DNA of 64,000 bases from Trichostrongylus colubriformis. Taxonomy: Eukaryota; Nematoda; Chromadorea; Rhabditida; Trichostrongylidae. A model generated the notes under the pieces. The model was not told where the DNA came from and searched no databases. It worked only from the letters and a program-made list of their open reading frames with translations. The stretch lies in contig OZ022256.1 in assembly GCA_963978905.1 (NCBI GenBank), forward strand, positions 38,922,001-38,986,000, written 5' to 3'. The translations under genes and the position numbers were made by a program. This document shows positions 11,001-23,000 of the stretch, in pieces (the first letter of the stretch is position 1; each line of letters begins with the position of its first letter).

Positions 11001-14000
11001 AACGGGAAACTATAAGACTTGTGTAATGGAATGTTATTTGTGTTTTGAACATGAGCTCAAAATTCCATGTGTCTATGACTTCGGTTGTTTCGTATGGCGG
11101 CTACGACAGATAACTAACAAATTCCCTGCGGAGAGGTGCGGCTTCTCTCACATCGCTGACTTCCTCACGGCGAGGAAATCCGTCGATCCGCTGACACTCT
11201 ATCTTGACGGTTTTGCACTTTGCCTGTGATGGAAAAATATTTTCTAAAGTTGCCCATCGAGATGGGGAAGTTGACATGGGTTCGCGCAAAAACACATCCG
11301 TGAATAAATGAAAGCAGAACTATCAGTGTAAATGGTAGGTTTCTTAACTAATCGATGAAGTAACGATTTGATGCAATTGTCGAAGTGTAACCACCATACG
11401 GAATATCATTTCGCATGCAACCACAATCCTCTACTTCAAAAACTTATACAGCACGTTTCACCGCCACACTTCCGCTCCTCATCAGGAATTTGGGTGCTCA
11501 GATATCTTCTCATCACAGTTTTTCGGAACTTCCTTTTATGATTGCTTAAAAAAATAATCCCGTTCCAAGCCACATACATCTACTCACTGAACAGAAACAT
11601 TCATCTCGTTTATCTACCGGAGAAAAGCCGACAATAGCCATGATGCCGGACTCAACGGATCACTAAGCAAATCTCAGCAGAACTCACTGTGTGATTTGCT
11701 TTTACCTCAAAGCGTTTGAGAGCTACGATGCTCCTCGGACTAGCCAACGTAGGTCCAAGCCTCCCGCTAAAGATGAGCGACAGATTAGTAAGCTAGCAGA
11801 TAGCAGATGCAGCGTCAACATGATTCGTGCAGATTTGAAGCTGTCTGCCTCCAAATCGACGGCGTGGAGGGCGATAGAACGCAGTAAAAATTAGTGAGGA
11901 TGGATGAGATGAGCGTTGGTTTGGAGCTTCGCTGTGCTTCGCACATCATTGTCATAGCGCATGGGAGTTTGACCTTTATTGTTTCACACCCCTCGATATC
12001 ATCTTAATCTGTCCTTACTTCTCACGTCACGCTACAAGCTCTCAAAGCAGAGGGAAACCATGTCTAGCAGCTACATATTCTTTCGACCACGCTCACTGAA
12101 ATAAGCTTACTGAAGCTGGCGCCCCGCTCAAAGTCAACATCTGTGCAAAACGGTCAAATTTTAGTATCATATAACTAACATACCGTCCGTGACAAAACAC
12201 CAAACCAATTACTGTGAGGGCTTATCCCTTGAGGGGCCATTTGAAAGGGCAACAAGAATGACGCGAGTAAATGATTCGAGCTCAATCTAAAAAAATATGT
12301 CCTTGTCTTGAGAGCTACGTGACTGATGACATTCTCTATCGTTTCTTAGTATTGATGGGGGAGGGCGACTCCGTTGCTATTCCAAAGGAGCTGTCTATGC
12401 ATGGATACATAGTCTAATGTCTCTGGAGTTCGATAAACTATTTGAAGTCAACAGATACTTGAAAATGGCGTTCTCCAGAAACCTGTAGGGTAAGGCCGCT
12501 CCGAGGATAAGAAAGCTCAGCTTCATATCCTGGATAAACTACATATTGCTAGCTAGTCATATACCGGACACAGGTCTAATTTTAGCCTCTTATCTGTGTA
12601 TCGTGAGGCTTCTGATGGGATTGGTTAGGCTAGTGCGCCATTAGGTTGATGAGTGAAAATAGTCAAATATGACAGCGAAATGAGTGCAAGGCTCATTGAA
12701 CTCGTTGATTTGAACGTGAGTGTGCCATTATTCTACAGCTTACACCGGCTGAGGGGTGGCTCGCCCGAATTAAACCTGTTGACTCGTTACTACTAGTCGT
12801 ATGACGTATCCTTTGAGGAACATGACTGAAGTTGTTCAGAGTGCAACAAAAAAGATTTTGAAATTCTCTGAGCTGTGGAAATTGACCTCTGCTTCGCCTT
12901 GACAACTCAAATTCAAAATTTTTAATAGAGGCACATGTAGGCCGACCCTTCATCGTCCTAAAAACTACAGGCCAGTCAGTTTTACTTCATTTTTCGCTTG
13001 GATATTTAAAAAAAAACTTTTCAAGACAAACAATTGCTTCCTCATCTCAACAGGTTTCCTGTCATTCCTTACTTACATATGGCTTTCCAAAGGCTGGATC
13101 CACTGAAAGAGCCCGTTAGAATGTTTGAACGACTGGACAAAAGCTTATGACCGAGGGAAAAACGTCGATGTTGTTTCATTTGATTTCGATTGAAAAAAGC
13201 ATTCGATGAGGTTCCCCATTAAATACTGATGCAAAAGTTGGGACGTTTTGTAGTCCATCCTTTGACTAGGAAATGGTACGCATAGGTTCCTCAGTATGCT
13301 TGGTGAAAACGGGTGTACCACGGTGAGTGCTCTCACCTATTTTATTCAACATTTACACTCAGATCTTCCATTCATCATTAGAAACTTTGGAATTCCGTGC
13401 AATATTTATGCAGATGATATCAAGATCTACAAAGTGATACAAGGAGTTGGTGCAGATTTATATGTTCAAGCAGCCATTAATTTGGTATTAGAATGGGCAA
13501 AGGTTAACAATCTTCCGATTTCCACTGATAAAACACAAATTGTGCATAGGTAAACGAATTCGGTATCCCCTCTGTGGGCGGGTTTTTGCTTATTTTAAGC
13601 ATGTTTAAGATAGTATGAACATTGATCATTTCCAGTGAATTTTTTGAACTCTATACCGCGTCGAACTGACAATGAGCTATGAATTTCTGCTATACGGATC
13701 GCCCATTCAGGGTGGGCTCCTCCCACTGTCTCTAAGCCTCTTGCATGACTTTCAGGAACTCTTCCCTGACCTTGATCCATCCTTTCTCACGTTTAGGTCA
13801 TGTTGAAACTCATTAACAAATTTTAGTTTGAAAGCGAATCATTCCAGTGCACGCTCCACCCACCGTGGGCGGAGCTCAACTTGGTCCATGTGTGTTCCTT
13901 ACTTCTTATCCCATACCCTACCCATCGTAGACTTGTTCCCATATCCACTGATCGTTTTCATATAATACCTGATTTCGTGACAGACAGACGAGGCACGGGC

Positions 14001-17000
14001 GGACGTACACAAAGCGTTTTATATGTTACAGGGAATTTCCCCACAACGAAGGGCTAGATATTACAGACTTGTTTTGTCATTCACATGTCGAGCAGAAGAA
14101 GGGGTATCCAAGGTAATTGTTCGACAGACTTTCTTGATTCAGGTGAATTTGGGGAATATAACGGCTTCAAGTAGCGTTCACTCGAACAAATACGCAACTT
14201 TAAAGAACATCGGACTGGTTTGCTGAAACCGTTAAACCGTTAATCTCTGAATGAGAACTTCCCATCAAATCATCACTTAGTGCTATCATAATTACACCTA
14301 TGAGAAGATGACGAGGTGCCGTACAACCTCGGAAATCTTGTCAAAGATCCGTCCAGGCTTAGATTTGGTATAGTATGGGAAACTGTCTGAATACCCTAGC
14401 ACATGGGAATTCATAACATTTTCTGTTTAGACGGTTATAATCACTTTCAGTGCTGTTTTTTGAAGATATTCCACAGTGATCCTACTTTCTAATCCATTCA
14501 TCAGGTGTGATCCGTATCATCAGATCTAATTCGTTTATTAAAATCGCTTACTATTTCGCATGGGATCTTATCATAACTATAGAAGTCGATCATATCTGTA
14601 GGGGTCTGAGATTAAGCCTAAAAGGTGGAAGCGTTTGATGATTCTGCTGTGCAGAGACATTCACTTGGCAACATTCAGCAAGCTATAATACTTGTTTTCC
14701 TGGAACTTACCTCTTTGTTAATTCCCCCTTATCTAATTCTTAATCCTATGACAAAATTACTTCACCTGCTCCTCAGTTTGAAGCGACATAACTACACGGC
14801 CGCCCTTACTGGGTCGAAATTATGTCTAACAATACAACCTTTTTTGTAGTTCTTCTGGAAAATAGCTACCTTGCTGAGCTGATTCAAGGAAGTTATCTTT
14901 ATGAGCTCCATGAAAAATTAGAGTAAAAGATCTTGTGGTTATGCGAATAAAAAAGTAAAAAAGGTTTGTTGAGCTTATCTATTGTTTCAGTTACTCGGTT
15001 GCACCTTACATGTATGGCCTCATGATGATGGCGCAGACCATTAGGTAGGTTTGTCCTAGCAACTGCGAGTCATAATCGTAATTTACCTAGCTGTTTTCAG
15101 TGTATTCATGACCGTGGGAGTATCGGTGCATCGGTACATCGGCGTGTGTCATCCGTATAAGTCAGTCGAATGGCTTCCAAAGCAACGCGTCACCAAGTTC
15201 ATTATCAGTCTTGTCGTCTTCAGCATCTTATTCAATACGACTCGCTTCTTTGAGGTCAGAAAATAGTAGTTATTCATCGTCGATCATATCTATAGATACA
15301 TGGCAACAATGTGCGGGTCATGTTGGTACATACCAGGTTACAGTGAAAGGATGTGTGCCGCTAGGACAATACAGACCGCGAAAATTCCGCAGAAAACTCG
15401 CAGAGAATCTGCGTGAAAACCGCGTTTGGAACGCGACGCAGTGGTGCGAGATGGGGCGCCTGTTAGTTGAGTTTTGAAGCGATTACCTCAAGATGAACAC
15501 GTAGTTCATTGTTACCGCTTTATGACCCATCCACTACAGCAGGCATATGTACCTCGCACCATCGTGTCGCACACCAGACACCGCAATGAATTTTCTGTTC
15601 TAATGATTCACACCTACAGCGAAGTTACGCTGACTTCGACTTCTGATCCACCCGAGTGGAAAGAATTTGGTTATTCAGCAAAGACAGGTGTTTATACGAT
15701 CTCATTATGCTGAGACATGAGGAGCATCTGCATTCCTCTCGACTTGTGGGGGTTGACTATTTACGTGCTTACTTGTAATCAAACATGCAGACGTCATGCA
15801 AGTGTTCGTCGAAGAAGTTTATAAGGGAGCTGAAGGCCCATCCCGAGTTCGCCTGAAGGAGAGAGGAGAGGAGGATGGATTATCATTGGTGGAAGAGCGC
15901 TACCACACCACAATGCTCTCCTAACAATCAGTTTTTTCAGGTCTCTCATCCCTTTAACTTTCCGCTATGCTAGCAGATTCATTTCGATGTTAACACTTAC
16001 CTCTTTCTCATAGCTGATGATGTAGAGAGAGAGAGGACGTGATATCTGAACGCGCATCTCACATGAGCGATGAATCGTTGAGCCAGCTGTTGTAGTTCAG
16101 AGATGTGGTTTTCACGGGGTGCTTTTTGCAAGGAAAGCCAGCATACGAAGGATGGTCGAAAAGCAACGAGTTCGTATAGTAATTTGCTCAATTCAAGGTA
16201 CACGTTGCGAATGTATGCTACCGTCTCAACATCAACTACTACATTCCACTGTTGCAGCCGACAGCACTTCGGCGTTCCGATTTGTACAGGTATTCATTTC
16301 TTTGGTTTTCAATATCAGACATCCATGGAATGCAGTACAGTAGAGGATATATAGCGTACCCACAGTGCTGAGTTACTGAGTTTCGAGGGGGGAGGGTTTC
16401 AAAGGTACTTTGTTAGTAGTACTTGAACTACAGGTATTCATTTCTTTGGTTTTCAATACCAGACATTTTCGACATACTATTTTTCGAGCAGGCTAATGAT
16501 GTACGTATATCATAATTAATCGCATTAATTATTATATATTTTCCTGGTTCAGTTGCAGACCTCCAGCTTTGGTCGTATTCATTTTTTATTAGGCTGTTCC
16601 ATAAGTTCCCAATCACGTTGGCCAACTACGGTTTCCTATTTTTCGTTATTTCACCATTGAATTTACTCAGTGCATTATGCACCCTAACTGCACATCTACG
16701 CACCCATATCAACGCCATGGGTTTTTTATTACCTTCTTATGGAAATGGTTTGCTTGTCATTTATTTTCGAGGAGTGAGCTAGAAAGCAGAAAAAGTGGTA
16801 TGTCGATAGCGCGAGGTTGATGCAATGAATGAGGAAGAAACGTTCAACCAGATTCTTGTGTTTTCCTGAATTCTCCTCGCAATAACGCTTTACCATGAAG
16901 ACACAAAATTCGCCTGTTTTCTCTTTCGGCTTGGCTACTCTGGCCGTTCCTAGCGGAATCCGCTTTGAACATTAGCTCCAGAAGGTAATAAGAACTAACT

Positions 17001-20000
17001 CTTCTCCTTTTTCATTAATGAGTCAACGAAATCTTTTCTTCATCAGCTCGGTCCTTGGCTGTCGGAATTACTGGGTGCCCTGAGTACAGCCCCACTGCTC
17101 ATACTGGTCTGCATAGAGTGCCCACTGTTAACCGCAGGCGACTATGTAGCGCATAACCATGCAGAAGGTTCTGTAAAAGGTCAGGAGGAACTTCGCTACG
17201 TTAATTCGTGGATTGAGCTGTTGCACAACAGCGCGTATGGGTAACAGACTCATATGTTCAGACATTCCTGGCTTCGTACATGTCTCGGTGTTATCATTTG
17301 CAACACCAGGAGTGCCCTGTTGCACAGGTGAACTGCCTGGGGTCCTTCTCATGAGCGTGGCATACGACAGCGATCGTGAATGTCATGGGATAGTCAAACT
17401 GTCCGTAATTGTTTGAAAAAATCTTTCTTGAATAAATGTTATAAGCGGTGTAGTGCCGCTTGAAAAACCGTGCTCTCCTTCGTTGCGTGTCTAACACACT
17501 TCCCACAGGCACTCGATAGATCTAAAGTGGTGCTCGTGAAAAATTGAGCTCCAAGAAGCCTCTAACAAAATAAGCCAATAAGCGAAGCAAAAGGAGGTTA
17601 GTTGATGGGAATGGTGTAGAGACGTGCCACATTATCACATCTGTAGCGGAAACCCTCCAGTGATTTTTACGCAATAAGTGTGAAGCGGTCTGAAACTAAT
17701 GTCCAACCAAATGGTGACGATTAGAAGTAAATTTCGGGTAATGTTATGACCTCATATCCTGCCAAGTAGTGGCGTCCAATGATTATGTATTTCAGGAATA
17801 TTTTCTTCGGATGGGCGTATACAATAGTGATGTATGTGGTGCCGTTCAGTCTACTAATCGTTGTCAATACGTTGGTCCTTTCAGCGGTGAGACGCAGTCG
17901 TCGAATGCATATGGTCAGTCAGGTAAAGTGGTCTTATGGCGTTTTCCTCAGTCAAGCGACTTCCAACATGCACCAGGATACTTGCTTCTAATGCTGCATC
18001 CACTAATTAGCTATTATCTTTGATATTGGAAAGAATAGCTCGCCCAAATTATTCAACCCTATCCTTCGCGAAGTTATTATTATAGTCATTATTATTTACT
18101 GCTGGTCAATTACAGTGGGATCACATAGTGATCTCGAGACAGTACTGCCGATTGACTTGTTATGAGTCAGGTTGAGGATTTGACCCTCAATCTCAGTAGA
18201 TTAAAGGCAGTTATAGGGATAATTCGGACGAAAAGTGGAAAAAGGAGTGAATATGATAGTTGAGATGCATAGTAATAAGATATTGGAGAAAAAACGGATG
18301 AAAATGGCCGAGAACCCCAGAAATAGGACCCCTTCTCACCGTTGCCGTGGCCTTCAGGAGGAGAGGCGGGTAGACCAACGAAGTTTCCATTGGCGTGTTG
18401 CCATGTCGTAAACACGAAGGGACGTTCAGAAACAAGAGAGCACCTTTTTTCTGGAGTAAGCTTCAGAGTAAAACTGGAAAACCGCGTGGCGATACCTTCC
18501 ACCCCCACCACAGCCAACCAAGGATGCTCGTCGCTAGGAGGCGGACCGAACCAAGAAAGGCGGCTTTAGCTAAGAAAGCCGCCTCTGCCACAGCCCAAGG
18601 GTGCGCCCTTGCGAGAGATTCCGCCGCAGATAGGCTTCTTAGACCTCTAGTTCTTTAGCGAATGATTCCTTTCAGCGATTCCTTTCCACTCACATTATCC
18701 CTATCACTATCTTCAAGTTAATAAGAAAGCAAATGAGTTTCGTTGGTTTTATCTATCAACCCCAATTTTAACTGTAGAAACCTATGATTAGAATGGCTCG
18801 TAAAGCAGGGGAACGGGTGTGGGGGTGGACACCTAGAATTGGCTATAGTTTGGAATTCATATATTTATTTATTTGCTCGAGTACACAGAGGTTGTCATTA
18901 CACAGGAAGAACCTATAAGGCAAAAAAGCACGGGGCCATAAAAGCTACGAATGGTTGTTTCGAAGATTTGTGACCAAGACATGTGATGGCGCGAGAAGAT
19001 TCTTCTCCTCTCGCTAGATGAAAGAGTTTCACGCGAGATCCTGGTTCCCGGCTCCGAGCACAGAGAGGGACAACAATACTGGGACTTGCGAGGCAACTCA
19101 GCTGTATGAAGTTGCGTCACTCGTAAAAGTTTCTGGAAATGTCCTCAGTTCCAAAGCAGCTATCTGTGAAGGATGGGCCAAAAAAAGATGAGGTTCTACG
19201 GTTGGGAGGGGCTGAAAAACAACCCTTCCCTCACTTACGGCGCGCATTATTGAATTACTATGCGCATGCGCAATGACTTGAGAGACCTTGGACCAGGAAT
19301 AGAGTCGTTACTAGGTTTTAATTCATGAGCAGAGAGAAGCACTCTTACGAACCTTCTACCGCAAAAATATGAATCCACCTACCACCGTCGAGTAGCTGAC
19401 ATGACCTCTGACCTCTGGCAACTGCGGCACCTTCGATAGGTTCTACTGCAAACCTCCTCATGAAAACTCAGAGTGATAGCTGATTGTAAGCGTCCTGCGA
19501 CGCCAAGCCCGTCGTACGGATTACTTACAAAATCAAAGTTTCATAAGTGTTATTGCAACAAAGGTCAAGAGGCGAATGACACTACGAAAGTGTCATCAGT
19601 TTCTGTCACCCCATCAGTATCTACGAGAATAAGCTCGACAAATATAATAGATGATTAACCATCCACTTGGGAGCTTTGCTTTGAAACTCTGATTGGACAG
19701 GTGTTATCGTTGTTGGCGATTTCTTATGAGGTTGAAATGTTCAATTTGTTTCCTGTTCGACAGATGTTCGCCTGTTGGCTCACCTGTTCGCGTGAGTCGT
19801 CGGAGCAGTACATTCACAAAATGAAAGTTGTTCACATGAAGAGGGTTCGGCGGGGTTCTCAGTCATTTCGATAATTGTCGGGAGAAATGAATTGGTTTCT
19901 ATACCAGGAGCATTGCTTCTAATATGACGCCTCAGTACTAACTGATGACGAAACTAGAGAACTTCCATTTTATTGAATTATTGGGTTGAGGGATAAGTCT

Positions 20001-23000
20001 CCGCCGTTTTTTTTTTTAATTCCGTTTTTCACATTGTTTCCTCCATCTTTTGACAAAGCTTATATATTTTCGATAGAGCTTTTTCTGCTCTACAAAAAGC
20101 TACTATCTGTTTCTTGATTCCTTAGACTACCTAATATTTACGGGCTTTGAAAATGAAGCTGAATGAAAAAAAGAAAAAGAAGGCAAAAAATTGGCATTTG
20201 CGCACCTCATCTTTCTCTTCTGCCATCGAGATTAAAAATTGTATGTGTATATGCGAGCTTTCTTAGCTCTACAGAATGGTACCACTTTTTATGTGAATCG
20301 CTCAATTTTTTGCTGTTTTTAAGACGCGCAAATGCAGTACTTGCAAAAGTGTGCACTTTCTTTCTCTCCTTTTCCTCGCCTACCATCGAAATTGGAGAGG
20401 ATGTGCATATACACGTTCGATAGAGCTTTTTTGCTCTACAAGCTGATACCACTCCACTTTTGTATCCCCTCATACTTTAGCATGCAGGAATATGTTTCCA
20501 CGTGTTTTTCAATTCAAAGTTGTGTAATGAAAACCAATTGTTTCGGCAGAGTGTCTTATATCATTCGATAGAGCTCTCTTCGCTCTACAAGTGTTTGTTT
20601 ATGGTTTTTATTCGAATCAATTTTTGCCCTTTTTTAGATGATTCAAAAGTCGACGAAATCGAGCACTTTCGACCTTATGTGACGAAAATGCTCGATTCGT
20701 CGACTTTTGAATCATCTAAAAGGGCAAAAATTAATTCGAATAAAAACTGTAAACAAACACTTAAAGAGCAAAGAGAGCTCTATCGAACGATATAAGACAC
20801 TCTGCCGAAACAATTGGTTTTCATTACACAACTTTGAATTGAAAAACACGTGGAAACTTATTCCTACATGCTAAAGTATGAGGTGCTACAAAAGGGGAGT
20901 GGTATCAGCTTATAGAGCAAAAAAAGCTCTATCGAACGTGTATATGCACATCTTCTCCAATTTCGGTGGTAGGCGAGGAAGAGAAGAAAACTAAAGTGCA
21001 CACTTTTGCGAGTACTGCATTTGTGCGTCTTAAAAACAACAAAAAGTTGAGCGATTCACATAAAAAGAGGACCATTCTGTAGAGCTAAGAAAGCTCTATC
21101 AAAGCATATACACATACGTTTTTAAATCTCGATGGCAGAAGAGAAAGATGAGGTGCGAAGTGCCAATTTTTTGCCTTCAGCTTACTTCATTTTCAAGCTC
21201 GTAGATATTAGGTGGTCGAAGGAATCAAAAACAAATAGTAGCATTTCGTAGGTCAGAAAAAGCCTTATGGAGAAGATATACAAGCTTTGTCGAAAGATGG
21301 AGGGAACAACGTGAAAAATGAAAAAAAAACGGCGGGGACTTATTCCTCAACCCAGTAGAATTATGACTCGGCACGTTGCGAATGAAGGTGCATCTTCGTT
21401 TAACACCACCACAATTTATTCGAAAAAATGGGTCATGTAGTATGCGACTTCGTCTAGATTTGGATATAGGCTTGGAGGCAAGATCAGGTAAGGAATGAGG
21501 AATTCTCATGAAGAGGCCTCGTTTTTCGAAGAATCCCCGAACAATTCTCAATAACCGCATCCTCTTCATCAGTTTTCTGGCAGACGAGGAGGTCTGTAAT
21601 ACGTCAGTTGACTTTGTACTGGGTCCTTCACTACACCGGAAGAAGACGTCATGCAAGGGAACGGGATCGTATAGGAAGTGGGGGTCAGTTGAAGGGCAAG
21701 ATCGTAATTCTCAAATATTTTATTTCACTAATCGCAATGCTTGACCTCCTCGGAAGGGCAGCTCTCTCAAATACATATAGTAGCGGAGACTAGGTAGAGA
21801 TCAAGCTTTTAGTTGAAGCACTTTCCATGGTCATCTTGAATGGGGTAAAGAGGTGAATCATGAAATCAGAGATGCTTAAGAATACATCGATAAAGAAAAA
21901 TTCGAAAGAAGCCCCCGAGAATGGCAAAAATGAGCCCTCTTGACATCTGGCCTTGTACGAAACTATTGAAAATTCTTCTTTATCTTATTTTATTGCAGAA
22001 TCACAGGCCCACATAAACACCACGTTGGAAAAAGCTTCGTCCAATGCCAGGTGTGGTCGCAGTTGATGGGCGGGGTCGCAGTTGCTTCCCACGGGCTCAG
22101 CGCTTCCCGAAGGCCTCGTGGCGCCGCTCAAAGGGTACAGCCCCGACAGTTACCCGGGGGTCTATCGGCTGGGAAGGGTAAATAGCTGGTGCAATTATCG
22201 CGGGAATTGCTTTTTAAACTTACTCTAAATATGTTAAACAGTGATAAACAGAGATAGATAACATAAATAAATACTGACTAAGCGGGTACAGCTTCGATAG
22301 TAGGAATCTTCATGGATAAATCTGTATGTATTGGCCTCACTTTTCCGTAGTTCAGATGGCAATTGTCCATGGTAATCTGAAGCCATTTTTGAGGTGCCTG
22401 AAGTGGGTGTGTGTTGATTTGTAAAATTTTCGCGCGGTCGCGATCGGTGAGTGCGTGTCTTTTGCAGCTTTATCTGTTGAAGCAGCAACAACAACATAGG
22501 CGAACTTCTGGAACTTCCAACCAGCAAACTTTGAAGGTCCTTCACGGTTCCAACTCATTGCATCTTGGTCGGAATTCCAAACGACTGCAACAAGTCGTTC
22601 TGACGGCGCCGCGAAGCGAAAGTTTGACCAATCGCCACACACCCGCGTGAAGTTATTTATGAGTGAGAAATTTTTATTTTGACCGTATGTCATATGGTGA
22701 AACAGTAGAAATTCTCACCCATAAGTATAAAGCGAGCGATTTGGGATCTCATGGAAGCGAAAAAGCCCTTCAGCGGTAATTTCATGCGTTATATATGTAT
22801 AATATTTAAATAAATGTTCAGGATGTGGTCTCAGATTTTCCGCGGTGAAAAACATCGTTCATAAAGTCGAGAGGGAGGCTCAGATGGAAAAATTACGATT
22901 ATTGGGTTTCAGTGTGGAGCAGAGAATGACGAGTTCGAGAAGAAAGCCGAACGAAAAGAACGCCAGACGTCCATCATGCTGATCGCTATTGTATTTCTCT

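Larger units (their letters stand above)
5032..14990 (+). other. Receptor intron 1, about 10 kb, repeat-filled
   Basis: The largest intron of the receptor gene. It holds a TA-flanked MITE (10192-10921), a Tc1-like transposase fragment (about 11734-11891), a LINE RT fragment (about 12950-13552), an unexplained minus-strand open frame (9440-9844) and small tandem repeats near 8214-8310. The AT-rich rest (for example 5950-6330 and 7000-8100) shows no recognisable feature. Confidence 0.75.
17923..22912 (+). other. Receptor intron 5, about 5 kb
   Basis: Contains a MITE of family R2 (18204-18713), the 1.4-kb palindrome (19981-21355) and one copy of dispersed repeat R1 (22425-22625). Between them, 18714-19980 and 21356-22424 show no feature I can support, apart from a TTTATTTATTTG stretch near 18863 that resembles a LINE tail. 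Confidence 0.75.

Noticed and set aside
16557..16720. Hydrophobic open stretch in receptor intron 4 that could be a TM helix exon
   Set aside because: The exon 4 to exon 5 junction is already in phase and complete, and this stretch does not match the expected TM5 sequence or supply a needed segment.
18857..18900. TTTATTTATTTG tract resembling a LINE tail
   Set aside because: No RT or endonuclease sequence on the appropriate side; AT-rich simple sequence is common here.
20163..20795. Several open frames in the palindrome
   Set aside because: They run through inverted and tandem repeats, and the partner arm gives mirror frames; no protein similarity.
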